NCBI GenBank assembly: GCA_029862205.1
Contig: JAOTXT010000020.1
Coordinates: 1-64,000, forward strand
Reading direction: 5' to 3'
DNA: 64,000 nucleotides
DNA from: Paracoccaceae bacterium
Lineage (GTDB): Bacteria > Pseudomonadota > Alphaproteobacteria > Rhodobacterales > Rhodobacteraceae
Shown here: in pieces, positions 1 to 10,070 of the stretch
Layout: every line of letters begins with the position of its first letter
Numbering within the stretch: position 1 is the first letter of the stretch
Program-made: the position numbers and the translations under genes
Notes under the pieces: generated by a model
Databases searched by the model: none
Told to the model about the DNA's origin: nothing
What the model saw: the letters and a program-made list of their open reading frames with translations, nothing else

Positions 1-509
1 CCCGGCATGTGGCATTGAGCCGGGTCTTTTCGATCGCGATCGTGCTGATCGGTTTCGCGGTCTTCGTGCTGCTGGCGGTGTTGATCATTTTCGCGCCGCT
101 GGTTTTCGCGCTGATCGAGCAGTGGACCACGATTCGGATCCCGATCCAGGCCGATCTGATCCGCTATCTGATTGCGATGTTCCTGCTGGGCACCGCGCTC
201 TGGGCCATGCACCGGCTGCTGCCCTCGCGGCCCATGGCGGGGCTGCGGCTTTGGCCGGGGGTCGTGGCAAGCGTGCTGATCTGGGGCGCGGCGGCGACCC
301 TCTTGTCGGTCTATCTGGCCTTTGCACCCAGCTATGCGGTCACCTATGGCACGCTGGCTGGCGTGATTGTTACACTTCTGTTCTTCTATTTGACCGGTCT
401 CGCCCTTATCTTTGGGGCCGAGGTCAATGCGACGATCAACCAGCATCTGCTGGTGCCGGTTTCTGGCGAGGACGCGAAGCCAGAGATAGAGAAACGAATG
501 GGGCTTTGA
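1..509 (+). CDS. YihY/BrkB-type membrane protein, C-terminal part (5' end probably outside the window)
   Basis: Hydrophobic ORF with LWPGVVASVLIWGAAATLLSVYLAFAPSYAVTYGTLAGVIVTLLFFYLTGLALIFGAEVNA, typical of YihY/BrkB; the frame stays open to the window edge. Confidence 0.8.
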   Translation, partial: RHVALSRVFSIAIVLIGFAVFVLLAVLIIFAPLVFALIEQWTTIRIPIQADLIRYLIAMFLLGTALWAMHRLLPSRPMAGLRLWPGVVASVLIWGAAATLLSVYLAFAPSYAVTYGTLAGVIVTLLFFYLTGLALIFGAEVNATINQHLLVPVSGEDAKPEIEKRMGL

Positions 510-511
510 CG

Positions 512-991
512 ATGGCGACGCGCAAGACGAGGCGGATCCAGATGCTGGTGCTGGGCGGGGTGCTGCTGGCCGCCTCGGCGCTGTTGATCTCGTTCGCCTT
601 CCGCGATGCGATCGTTTTCTTCTTCTCGCCGACCGAGCTTATTGCCGAGCAGCGCCGCCCGGACCAGCTATTGCGTGTTGGCGGGCTGGTGGTCGAGGGC
701 TCGCTGGTACGCGGCGAGAGCGAGACGGCGACTTTCCAGATTACCGATGGAAACGGCATCGTCGACGTCTCGTTCAAAGGCGTCCTGCCCGATCTCTTCG
801 CCGAGGGGCAGGGGGTCGTGGCCGAGGGATATCTGCGCGCCGGCGCTTTCGAGGCGACCGAGGTCTTGGCAAAACACGACGAGAACTACATTCCCCGCGA
901 GGTGGTCGATGCCCTGAAGGAGCAGGGCCAGTGGCAGGGGGATGACACGCCCGCCGAGGCCGGAACGTCAGGCGACCCCTATGGCGGGTGA
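512..991 (+). CDS. ccmE: Cytochrome c maturation heme chaperone CcmE
   Basis: MATRKTRRIQMLVLGGVLL TM start, FSPTEL, RVGGLVVEGSL, LAKHDENYIP heme-binding HDENY motif; ATG at 512 is in frame with ORF 122..991. Confidence 0.92.
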   Translation: MATRKTRRIQMLVLGGVLLAASALLISFAFRDAIVFFFSPTELIAEQRRPDQLLRVGGLVVEGSLVRGESETATFQITDGNGIVDVSFKGVLPDLFAEGQGVVAEGYLRAGAFEATEVLAKHDENYIPREVVDALKEQGQWQGDDTPAEAGTSGDPYGG

Positions 992-1095
992 TTGCCGGTT
1001 CATGCGGGTGGATGCCTTCGCCAGAAAAGCGATCGCGGACGTGAAGGCCGGCGGATCGGGCGTGAAGATCATGCATGGACAGGTGACCCTTTGAC

Positions 1096-3075
1096 ATGAC
1101 TGCAGAACTTGGACATTTCGCCCTGACCTTGGCCTTCGCAATGGCGCTTTTTCAGATGAGCGTGCCGCTGATTGGCGCCCAAAGGCGCTGGGCCGGCTGG
1201 ATGGCCGCTGCCGCTCCGGCGGCGCTGATGCAGTTCCTGCTGACGGGGCTGGCCTTCGCGGCGCTGACCCAGGCGTTCGTGACCTCGGATTTCTCGCTGA
1301 GGGTGGTGGCGACGAATTCGAACTCGCAAATGCCGTTGATCTACCGTTTCACCGGGACGTGGGGCAATCACGAGGGTTCGATGCTCTTGTGGGTGCTGAT
1401 CCTGACGTTCTTCGGGGCGATGGTGGCGGCTTTCGGGCGCAATCTGCCGATGGGGCTGAAGGCCCGGGCGCTCGCCGTTCAGGCGATGATCGGGGCGGCG
1501 TTTTTCGCCTTCATCCTGTTCACCTCGAATCCGTTCGAGCGGCTGATCCCGCCGCCTGCCGACGGGGCGGACTTGAATCCGCTTCTGCAGGATATCGGCC
1601 TGGCGATCCATCCGCCGTTTCTCTATCTCGGCTATGTGGGGCTCTCGATGGCGTTCTCGTTCGCGGTGGCCGCGCTGATCGAGGGCCGGGTCGATGCGGC
1701 CTGGGCGCGCTGGGTCCGGCCCTGGACCCTGGCCGCCTGGGTGGCGCTGACCATCGGCATCGCGATTGGCTCCTACTGGGCCTATTACGAGCTCGGTTGG
1801 GGCGGCTGGTGGTTCTGGGATCCGGTGGAGAACGCGAGCTTCATGCCCTGGCTGGTGGCGGGCGCGCTTCTGCATTCGGCGATCGTCGTCGAGAAGCGCA
1901 ACGCGCTGAAGACCTGGACCATCCTGCTCGCGATCCTGGCCTTCTCGCTGAGCATGATCGGCACCTTCATCGTGCGCTCGGGCGTTTTGACCTCGGTCCA
2001 TGCGTTTGCCAACGACCCGGAGCGCGGGGTGTTCATCCTAGGCATTCTGGGCGTGGCGATCCTGGGTTCACTGACGCTTTTCGCCTGGCGGGCGCCCACC
2101 ATGCGGGCCGAGGGGCTGTTCCAGCCGATCAGCCGCGAGGGCGGGCTGATCCTCAATAACCTCTTGTTGGCGACCGCCGCCGCGGTGGTCTTCGTCGGCA
2201 CGCTGGCGCCCCTGGTGCGCGAATTCGTCGACGGGGCGAAGATCTCGGTCGGCGCACCGTTCTTCGACCTGGCCTTCACCCCCTTCATGGTGATCCTGAT
2301 GCTTGCGATCCCCTTGGGCTCGCTGTTGCCCTGGAAGCGGGGCGATCTGGGGCGCGTGATGACGCGGCTCTGGTGGGCCGCCGCTGGGGCCCTGGCCGTC
2401 GGTGGTGCGGCCTGGAGCCTGCAATCGGGCACTGCGCTGCTGGCGCCGGTGGGGCTTGCGATCGCCGCCTGGCTGATCCTGGGCGTGATCGTCGAGATCG
2501 CTGAGCGGGCCGGGCTGCCGCGGGTGGGGCTTGGCACCGCGCTCGGCCGGCTCGGCCGGCTGCCGCGCGCCGATTGGGGCAAGTTCCTGGCCCATGGCGG
2601 CCTCGGCCTAATGGTGATGGGCATCGCCGCGGTCACCGCTTGGGAGGTCGAGGATATCCGGCTGGCGCGGCCGGGCGACGTGATTCCGCTGGGGGGCTAC
2701 GAGATCACCTTCGAAGGTGTCTCGGAGGGGCAGGGGCCGAACTATGTCTACCAGCGCGGGCAGTTCACGGTGACGCGCAATGGCACGCAGGTCGCCGTCA
2801 TGGAGCCCGAAAAGCGCATCTACACGGTGCAGCGGATGCCGACCACCGAGGCGGCGATCGATTCCGCGCTTACACGGGATCTTTATGTCGTTCTTGGCGA
2901 CCGGCAATCGGACGGTGAGGCCTGGGCGGTCAGAAGCTACATCAAGCCGCTGGTGAACTGGATCTGGCTCGGGTCGCTGGCGATGGCGTTGGGCGGGCTC
3001 GTCTCGCTGACCGACCGCCGCTTCCGTGTTGGTGCCGCTGCCAAGCGTGGCGCGGCAGCGATCCCGGCGGAATAG
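1096..3075 (+). CDS. ccmF: Heme lyase CcmF/NrfE family
   Basis: 659 aa polytopic protein with WGGWWFWDPVENASFMPWL tryptophan-rich motif; between ccmE and ccmH. Confidence 0.95.
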   Translation: MTAELGHFALTLAFAMALFQMSVPLIGAQRRWAGWMAAAAPAALMQFLLTGLAFAALTQAFVTSDFSLRVVATNSNSQMPLIYRFTGTWGNHEGSMLLWVLILTFFGAMVAAFGRNLPMGLKARALAVQAMIGAAFFAFILFTSNPFERLIPPPADGADLNPLLQDIGLAIHPPFLYLGYVGLSMAFSFAVAALIEGRVDAAWARWVRPWTLAAWVALTIGIAIGSYWAYYELGWGGWWFWDPVENASFMPWLVAGALLHSAIVVEKRNALKTWTILLAILAFSLSMIGTFIVRSGVLTSVHAFANDPERGVFILGILGVAILGSLTLFAWRAPTMRAEGLFQPISREGGLILNNLLLATAAAVVFVGTLAPLVREFVDGAKISVGAPFFDLAFTPFMVILMLAIPLGSLLPWKRGDLGRVMTRLWWAAAGALAVGGAAWSLQSGTALLAPVGLAIAAWLILGVIVEIAERAGLPRVGLGTALGRLGRLPRADWGKFLAHGGLGLMVMGIAAVTAWEVEDIRLARPGDVIPLGGYEITFEGVSEGQGPNYVYQRGQFTVTRNGTQVAVMEPEKRIYTVQRMPTTEAAIDSALTRDLYVVLGDRQSDGEAWAVRSYIKPLVNWIWLGSLAMALGGLVSLTDRRFRVGAAAKRGAAAIPAE

Positions 3076-3528
3076 ATGCGCGCGCTGCTCCTCGCACTGG
3101 CCCTCCTGCTCGCCGCCCCGGCGGGCGCCGTCGAGCCCGATGAGGTTCTGGCCGACCCGGCGCTTGAGGCCCGTGCCCGTGCCCTGTCGAAGGAGGTCCG
3201 GTGCCTGGTCTGCCGTAACGAGTCGATCGACGATTCCAACGCCGAGCTCGCCCGAGACCTGCGGCTCTTGATCCGCGAGCGCCTCGAGGTCGGCGACAGC
3301 GACCCACAGGTGCTCGATTTCCTGGTCGCCCGCTACGGCGAGTTCGTGCTCTTGAGACCGCGCTTCTCGACGGCCAACGCTGCGCTCTGGTTCGCGGGCC
3401 CCGCGGTGTTCCTGATCGGGCTCGTGCTGGTCCTCGCCTACCTGCGCCGCCAGCACCCCAAAGGCCGAGCCGAAACGGCGCTGAGCCAGGACGAACGCGC
3501 ACGCCTGGATAAAATCCTCAAGGATTAA
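3076..3528 (+). CDS. ccmH: Cytochrome c-type biogenesis protein CcmH
   Basis: RCLVCRNESIDDSNAELARDLR (CxxC thiol motif, LVCxxQ-like) plus C-terminal TM. Confidence 0.92.
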   Translation: MRALLLALALLLAAPAGAVEPDEVLADPALEARARALSKEVRCLVCRNESIDDSNAELARDLRLLIRERLEVGDSDPQVLDFLVARYGEFVLLRPRFSTANAALWFAGPAVFLIGLVLVLAYLRRQHPKGRAETALSQDERARLDKILKD

Positions 3529-3545
3529 GCGGATCGGAATAGAAA

Positions 3546-3572
3546 CCCCCCGCTCCGGTCCGGAGCGGGGGC
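3546..3572. terminator. Hairpin between convergent ccmH and SBP genes (probable bidirectional terminator)
   Basis: cccccgctccggtccggagcggggg near-perfect palindrome in the 67-bp convergent gap. Confidence 0.65.
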
Positions 3573-3595
3573 TGTCTTTGTCATGGTTGGTCAGC

Positions 3596-5200
3596 CTAGC
3601 CTGCGAACCACCAGCGCTCGCCGTTCTTGTGACCGTCGAGCTCCCAATTCGAGGCGATCTGCTCGGGCAGGCCGAGCTTCGCTGAAGCCGCATGGGTGTA
3701 GGCCATGAAGAGCGGAATGATCGAACCGCAATCGTTGTGCGTGATGCGCTGCATCTCGACATACATCTCGCGACGTTTGGCGGAATCGAGCTCGGCGCGC
3801 GCCTCGACCAGGAGCTTGTTGAACTCCTCGTTGTTCCATTTCGACTCGTTCCAGTCGGCGCCGGCCGAGTAGATCTGGCTGAACACCCAATCCTCGGTTG
3901 GACGGCCGCCCCAGTAGCTGGCCGAGAACGGTTTCACCAGCCAGATATTCGACCAATAGCCGTCATCCGGAGCCCGGTTGAGGTTGATGGTGATGCCGGC
4001 CGCCTTGGCCGATTCCTGGAACAGCGCGCCGGCCTCGACCGCGCCCTCGAAGGCAGTGTCGGCGACGAAGAGTTCGACCTCGAGCGAGTCCATGCCCGCC
4101 TGCTTGAGGTGATACTTCGCCTTATCGGCGTCGTAGTCGCGCTGCGGCAACTCCTCGGGCGTGGCGCGATAGACGTTGGCCGGCCCCACCGGGTGGTCGT
4201 TGCCCAACTCGCCGAAGCCCCGCAGGATGGTGTCGAGCAACTGCTGGCGGTTGATCGCCCACTTCATCGCCAGGCGCACATGATTGTCGTCGAAGGGCGC
4301 CGTATCAGCGTGCATCGGCAGCGTCGCGTGCTTGTTGCCGAAGGTGGTCAGCAGGTTAACGTTCGGGTTCTTCTCGAGCAGGCCCGCCGTCTTGAGATCG
4401 AGGTTGCTCATCGAGTGGAGCGATCCGCTCATCACGCCCGAGGTGCGGGCGGTCGCGTCGGCGATGAACAGGTTCTCGATCGCGTCGAAATGCGCGGCCC
4501 CTTCCTTCCAGTAATTGGGGTTGCGCTCGACGACCGTGTTCACGCCGGGCTCGAAGCTGACCAGCTTGTAGCCACCGGTGCCGACACCGCCGTCCCAATC
4601 GAGCGTGCCGTCATCCTTGGCCGGGCAAATGGTCAGGTGATAGTCCGAGACCAGGAACGGAAAGTCCGCGCTGCCGCCCTCGAGATTGAAGACGACCGTG
4701 TCGTTGCCGTCGGCCTTGACCTCGGTGATCGCCTTTACGATGCCCTTAGCCGCGGATTCGGTGTCCTCGCCCAAATGGTGCTGAAAGCTGGCCACCACGT
4801 CATTGGCGTCCAACGTCTTGCCATTGTGGAACTCGACGCCCTGGCGGATCTTGAAGGTCCAGCTCGCGGCGTCGGCCGAGGCTTCCCAGCTCTCCGCCAA
4901 TTCGGGGCGCAACTGGTTGTCCGGGCCGATCTCGGTCAAGCAGTTGCGGAGCTGACCGAAATTGACGTTTATCATGTAGCTGTCCAGCGTCTTCGCGGGG
5001 TCCAGCGAGTCGCTGGTGGCGCCGCCGGTCAGCGCCTGCTTGTATGTCCCGCCCTTTTGCGGGGCGGCGAGCGCCTCGCCCATCATCATCTCGGCGGCGG
5101 CAACGGTGGTTCCGAGTGCAAGCGCCCCTTCCATGAAGCCGCGCCGGCTGATCTTGCCCGAAGCAAGTTTCTTCTTGAGTTGGTCAAGCGTGATCATCAT
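3596..5200 (-). CDS. ABC transporter substrate-binding protein, family 5 (peptide/oligopeptide type), Tat-exported
   Basis: MMITLDQLKKKLASGKISRRGFMEGALALGTTVAAAEMM Tat-like signal; LRPELAESWEASADAASWTFKIRQGVEFHNGKTLDANDVVAS family-5 SBP signature. Confidence 0.9.
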   Translation of the reverse strand: MMITLDQLKKKLASGKISRRGFMEGALALGTTVAAAEMMMGEALAAPQKGGTYKQALTGGATSDSLDPAKTLDSYMINVNFGQLRNCLTEIGPDNQLRPELAESWEASADAASWTFKIRQGVEFHNGKTLDANDVVASFQHHLGEDTESAAKGIVKAITEVKADGNDTVVFNLEGGSADFPFLVSDYHLTICPAKDDGTLDWDGGVGTGGYKLVSFEPGVNTVVERNPNYWKEGAAHFDAIENLFIADATARTSGVMSGSLHSMSNLDLKTAGLLEKNPNVNLLTTFGNKHATLPMHADTAPFDDNHVRLAMKWAINRQQLLDTILRGFGELGNDHPVGPANVYRATPEELPQRDYDADKAKYHLKQAGMDSLEVELFVADTAFEGAVEAGALFQESAKAAGITINLNRAPDDGYWSNIWLVKPFSASYWGGRPTEDWVFSQIYSAGADWNESKWNNEEFNKLLVEARAELDSAKRREMYVEMQRITHNDCGSIIPLFMAYTHAASAKLGLPEQIASNWELDGHKNGERWWFAG

Positions 5201-6096
5201 TTCCTCTCCTTGCCCGGGGCTCTGTCGGCCTATGTCCTCGCAAGCCGGAAACATTTGGACCGGGCGACGGGTCGAGCCTAGCTTAGAGTTGTGACAGGGG
5301 CAATTCGTTCACGCGTAGAGTGCGCCGCGTCGCATGGGCGTCCCCAACGGGATCGGCAATAGGTATGGCCGAGCCGCTCACGTTGACATTGCGGGTACGA
5401 AAAGCGCCCAAAGGCTGCCGCAAAATTTTCAAGTTTTGGAATGTAACGAGGGCATTTCCGAATCACGCCGGCTAACTTTTCGAAGCCATATGGCTACAAA
5501 TTCTCAATAGATTGCGCTGGTCGGTAAGCAGACAATTGCAGATTGCAACTCATTCACGGAACCGCGCTGCGGGGCGGCCGGAAACCTAAATTTTGATCCG
5601 AAGTTCCCGTTCTAAGGGCATGATAAATTGCAAATAGCCACCTTCCAAAATATCATCGTTCTGCTTGCAACGAGACAAGACAAGGGAGCTATCACGGGTT
5701 TCGCATAGTCGGTGGTTTGCGAAATCCCACAGACCGGACCGGTCGAAAGACTCGTCGCATTAATCAACGTTTTAGCGTTTTGCCGCAAATACATGCTTGC
5801 GGCGAATGATGTCGCGCGGGTTTGGCGCGAGCTTTGTTCTGTTGAGTGTGTGCTGGCCGCACTGAGGGCAAACACCGGAAGCGGAGCGAAGACCAAGCCG
5901 TGATTGGGACAATCGCGAAACTTGCAGGAACCGGCGCCCTGGCGCCGAGCTTCGGAACCCGGACCCGGGCGCCATGGGAGCGGCGCGCGGGCAAAACAAA
6001 TCACTCAGGGAGCGGATGAGGAGCTGACGACACGGAGTGGGGCTGGGCGAGCGAGGAGCCCGAACCAAACCAAGACCAGAGATAGGAGAGACTCTG

Positions 6097-9000
6097 ATGG
6101 CACGGGGTGGACGCAGTTGGGGTGATCGTAAGGGTATCAACGGGAATAACGGAGATGACACGCTGGATGGGCGCGGTGGAAGCTACATCCTGCGCGGAGG
6201 CAAGGGTAACGACACATACATCGTCGATGGCGACGACACGATCACCGAAAAGGCCAACGGAGGCCGGGATCATGTCATCTCGTTCGTCGACTTCTTGCTG
6301 GGCGATAATCTTGAAGATCTGACCCTGGCGGGCACCGCCGATATCGACGGCACCGGGACCGATACGGACAACAACATCATTGGAAATTCGGGCGACAACA
6401 CGCTCGACGGCCGGGGCGGCGACGACACGCTGGACGGGCGGGATGGTGACGACAGCCTGTTCGGTGGTGACGGCGACGATCTGCTTACCGGTGGCGCCGG
6501 GTCGGACCTGATCGACGGTGGTGCGGGCGACAACGATGTCGCGGTTTTTGCCGGTTTGGCGGGCGACTACACCGTCGAGCGCAATGGCGGCGATCTGCTG
6601 TTGACCTCGATCGCCGGCGAGACCGACGTCATTCGCAACGTCGAATATCTGGCCTTTGACGACCGCGTCGTCGCGGTCGCGGACATCGTCGAGGATCCGG
6701 GCGGCGTGCCGCTGCCCGAGGCGATCGACGATTCCAGTTCGGTCAGCGAGGACGGCTCGGTGGTGATCTCGGTCCTGGACAACGATTTGGGTCAGGGGCT
6801 GCGGCTGTCCGCCGTCAATGACGCGACCATGGGCAACGTGACCGTGAACGATGACGGCACGGTGACCTATCGCCCGCTGGTCAACGCGACCGGCTCGGAT
6901 CAGTTCACTTACACGATCACCGATTTCGAGGGCCGCACATCGACGGCGACCGTCTGGATCGATGTTACCGCGTCGAACGACGCGCCGGTCGCGCAGGACG
7001 ACAGCTACAACGCGGCCGCAGGCGAGACCTACGCAAGCGCGGGCAGCGTTCTCGAGAATGACAGTGATGTCGATGGAGACGGGCTGTGGGTGTCGAGCTA
7101 TGACGCTACCAGTTCGGGCGGCGGCACGGTCGATGTGAACGCCGACGGTACGTTCACCTACGACCCGGCGGACGGTTTCTCGGGGATCGACACGTTCTCC
7201 TACACTGTGAACGACGGTAACGGCGGCACCGCCACCGCGACCGTTTCGGTTTCCGTCGAGGGTAACGACACGCCGGACGAAGTTCCGAACAACGCGCCTG
7301 TCGCGATCGACGATAGTTTCGCCAGCGAAGGCGGCGAGGCAGTCTCGGGCAACGTACTGGACAATGACAGCGATCCGGACGGCGACGCGCTGAGCGTCAC
7401 TGACTTCGACGCGACCAGTTCGGGTGGCGGGACGGTCACCATGAGCGCCGGCGGCGGCTTTACCTATACGCCCGCCAGTGGATTCTCTGGGAACGACGAT
7501 TTCACCTATGCGGTCAGCGACGGCAATGGCGGCACGTCGTCCGCCACGGTCAACGTCACGGTCGACGCGCCGCCGGCATCGCTGCCGCCGGTTACGCCGT
7601 TTGAAGGTTATGGTGCAAACACGACCGGCGGGCGCGGCGGCCAGATCATCAAAGTGACGACATCGGCCGATTCCGGCGTCGGGAGCCTGAGATGGGCGCT
7701 GGAGGATGTGAGCGGTCCGAGGATCATCGTCTTCGAGGTCAACGAGGTGAACCTCACGAGCAGTCTGGTGATCCGCGATGGCGATGTCACTGTTGCTGGA
7801 CAGACCGCGGGTGGCGTGCAGGTCTCCGGCGCGCCCCTCAGGATTGTCGACAGCAATGTGATCATCCAGGGCATGATCTTTCGCCCGGGCGATGACGTGG
7901 ACGGCTCTTACGAGGGCAATCGGGACGCGCTGAGCATCGGTACTTCCGGTAAGACAGTCAGCAACCTGATCATCGACCACAACTCTTTCGAATGGGGCAT
8001 CGACGAAAACGTCACATTCTACCGGAATGTGACCGACGTGACCCTTTCGAACAACATCATCGCGCAAGGGCTGTATGACAGCGTCGCATCATCGCCGGCT
8101 GGCACCGGTCTTCTGCTCCATGCGGGCGGCAGTACCGAAATGCCAGAGCGGATCACGATCACGAACAATCTGCTGGCCTTTAACTCCGCGCGTAATCCGT
8201 GGGTTAAGCACGGCCAGGAGATCGAGCTGATCAACAACTATATCTACGCGCCAAAGGATCAGCATCGCGCAATCGATCTTGGCGACCGCAACAACACCTA
8301 CAGCGATGCGCAATACATGTCGGTCCACGTGATCGGCAATGTTTACCAGGCGGGGCAGGAGACGCGAACGACCGACTTCTCCAACGATTGGCAGACGGCC
8401 ATCCGTGTTATGAACTACGCGGATTCGGATTTCTACATCGACGGTAACCTGCTGCTGGACAAGAACGGCCAACCGATCTCGACTGAGTACTACGGATCGT
8501 CCTCGTCGGATGTGAGTAGCTCTCTGGCCTTCGCAGGCAGCGGCGTCACGATCCTGGATTCGGATGCCGTCATAGACTATGTGCTGGCGAATGCCGGAGC
8601 AGCTCCGGGGGATCGGGACGAGGTGGATCAGCGGATCATCGATCTGATCCGCGCCGGCGAGGGCGGCCTTGTTGACAGCGTCGCCGAGGCCGGCGGCTGG
8701 CCGGATCTGCCGAGTTTCGCCGCGCCGTCGGATCAGGACGGGGATGGAATGCCGGATTGGTTCGAGGACCAGTTTGGCTTCGACAAGACCTCGTTCGATG
8801 CCCATGGCGACAGCGATGGCGACGGCTACTCCAATATCGAGGAATATCTAAACGGGCTGATCTACGGCTTTGATCTGAGCGGTTCGAGCGGCACTAGTTC
8901 GGGTAGCTCGGTCTCAGGGGGATCCAGCGAGACCACGTCGGCCGGGACCAGCACGACCAATTCCGAACCGGTGACACCGACAGCGTCCGACCCGGTGCCT

Positions 9001-9888
9001 GAAGTGGTCGAACCCGGCTCACTGCGCCTGATGGATGCCGACTCGGATTCGTATGTCGCCGATCTGTCCGACGGGGTGACTCTGGATGCGGCGCTGTTGG
9101 GTAACGATGCGCTGTCGATCGAATATGTCGCGGACAGCATCAATTTCGCCAGCGTGAAGTTTGACTTCCAAAACGGGCAGGTCACGCAGGTCGAGAGCAT
9201 CGAGCCTTATGCGCTCTTCGGCGACTGGAACGGCGATCTCGCGCCATCGACCATCGGCGCTCTGTTCCCTGAGGCCGGGGTCTACGAGGTCGACCTGACC
9301 TTCTATTCCGAGAAATACGGCCAGGGCACGGTATTGGGCACCGACAGCATCAGCTTCACGGTGGCCGAGGGCGGTGGCGCACCGGCCCAACCCGAGCCGC
9401 TGCCGCCGGTCGAGGAGCCGGCAGAGGGCTTCGTGAAGAACATCAACGTGGGCGGCGGCGCCTTCGTGGCGGCGGATGGAACCGCCTTCGAGGCCGATCC
9501 GGGCATCGCCTCGGGCTGGATGGTCGAGCGTCAGTATTATGGCACCCATGTTTCGGGCACCGATGACGATCTGCTCTACAACGATTACGGCTTCGGCCAT
9601 TTCTCGTATCAGATCGAGATGCCCGACGATGGGCTCTACGAAGTCACGCTCTACCTGACGGAGCCCTGGGCACGGGATTCTGGCGAGCGGGTCTTTGACG
9701 TGGCGCTCGAGGGGGCTGCGACTGGTAGCTTTAATGACATCGACATCCATGCTCAGACCGACGACCGGTGGGCGGCGCTGACGCTGACCGAGACGGTTCA
9801 GGTCACCGATGGCGTGCTGGATATCGATGTCACTGCCTCGGTCGATAACGGGATCCTAAGCGGTATCTCGATCAACGAGCTGGTTTGA
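6097..9888 (+). CDS. Large multidomain secreted protein: N-terminal RTX Ca-binding repeats, tandem Ig/cadherin-like domains, pectate-lyase-like beta-helix, Ca-binding DxDGDG segment, C-terminal malectin/CBM-like domain
   Basis: GGDDTLDGRDGDDSLFGGDGDDLLTGGAGSDLIDGG nonapeptides; repeated DDSYNAAAGET..VLENDSDVDGDGL..FTYTPASGFSG; GGRGGQIIKVTTSADSGVGSLRWALEDVSGPRIIVFEV pectate-lyase-like; DQDGDGMPDWFEDQFG..DSDGDGYSNIEEYLNG; ggagag RBS before ATG 6097. Confidence 0.88.
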   Translation: MARGGRSWGDRKGINGNNGDDTLDGRGGSYILRGGKGNDTYIVDGDDTITEKANGGRDHVISFVDFLLGDNLEDLTLAGTADIDGTGTDTDNNIIGNSGDNTLDGRGGDDTLDGRDGDDSLFGGDGDDLLTGGAGSDLIDGGAGDNDVAVFAGLAGDYTVERNGGDLLLTSIAGETDVIRNVEYLAFDDRVVAVADIVEDPGGVPLPEAIDDSSSVSEDGSVVISVLDNDLGQGLRLSAVNDATMGNVTVNDDGTVTYRPLVNATGSDQFTYTITDFEGRTSTATVWIDVTASNDAPVAQDDSYNAAAGETYASAGSVLENDSDVDGDGLWVSSYDATSSGGGTVDVNADGTFTYDPADGFSGIDTFSYTVNDGNGGTATATVSVSVEGNDTPDEVPNNAPVAIDDSFASEGGEAVSGNVLDNDSDPDGDALSVTDFDATSSGGGTVTMSAGGGFTYTPASGFSGNDDFTYAVSDGNGGTSSATVNVTVDAPPASLPPVTPFEGYGANTTGGRGGQIIKVTTSADSGVGSLRWALEDVSGPRIIVFEVNEVNLTSSLVIRDGDVTVAGQTAGGVQVSGAPLRIVDSNVIIQGMIFRPGDDVDGSYEGNRDALSIGTSGKTVSNLIIDHNSFEWGIDENVTFYRNVTDVTLSNNIIAQGLYDSVASSPAGTGLLLHAGGSTEMPERITITNNLLAFNSARNPWVKHGQEIELINNYIYAPKDQHRAIDLGDRNNTYSDAQYMSVHVIGNVYQAGQETRTTDFSNDWQTAIRVMNYADSDFYIDGNLLLDKNGQPISTEYYGSSSSDVSSSLAFAGSGVTILDSDAVIDYVLANAGAAPGDRDEVDQRIIDLIRAGEGGLVDSVAEAGGWPDLPSFAAPSDQDGDGMPDWFEDQFGFDKTSFDAHGDSDGDGYSNIEEYLNGLIYGFDLSGSSGTSSGSSVSGGSSETTSAGTSTTNSEPVTPTASDPVPEVVEPGSLRLMDADSDSYVADLSDGVTLDAALLGNDALSIEYVADSINFASVKFDFQNGQVTQVESIEPYALFGDWNGDLAPSTIGALFPEAGVYEVDLTFYSEKYGQGTVLGTDSISFTVAEGGGAPAQPEPLPPVEEPAEGFVKNINVGGGAFVAADGTAFEADPGIASGWMVERQYYGTHVSGTDDDLLYNDYGFGHFSYQIEMPDDGLYEVTLYLTEPWARDSGERVFDVALEGAATGSFNDIDIHAQTDDRWAALTLTETVQVTDGVLDIDVTASVDNGILSGISINELV

Positions 9889-9900
9889 CGCACGAAATCA

Positions 9901-9930
9901 ATCGCCGGACGGCATCGGCCGCCCGGCGAT
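9901..9930 (+). terminator. Putative stem-loop after the RTX/pectate-lyase gene
   Basis: ATCGCCGG...CCGGCGAT inverted repeat 12 bp after the stop; no strong T-tract. Confidence 0.4.
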
Positions 9931-10070
9931 CCCGCCACACCCGGACCGTGGCAATCAAAACACCCTTCTTTCGAATACCGATCCGCGCGCCCGAGGAAAC
10001 GGCGCGGAGGATGGCGTTGAAACGAAGGCAATGGTAAATGATTTCGCGGTGGAGTTCCGGAGGGACAGGG

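Noticed and set aside
3692-5281. 529-aa plus ORF antisense to the family-5 SBP
   Set aside because: No recognisable motifs; fully antisense to a clear Tat-exported SBP.
7000-7560. Possible CRISPR-like or DNA repeat array in the RTX gene
   Set aside because: Repeats are protein-level Ig/cadherin-like domains about 100 aa long with diverged DNA; no spacers or cas genes.
6001-8067. 688-aa minus ORF antisense to the RTX protein
   Set aside because: Biased Val/Asp/Arg composition without motifs; shadow of the GC-rich repeat-coding sense strand.
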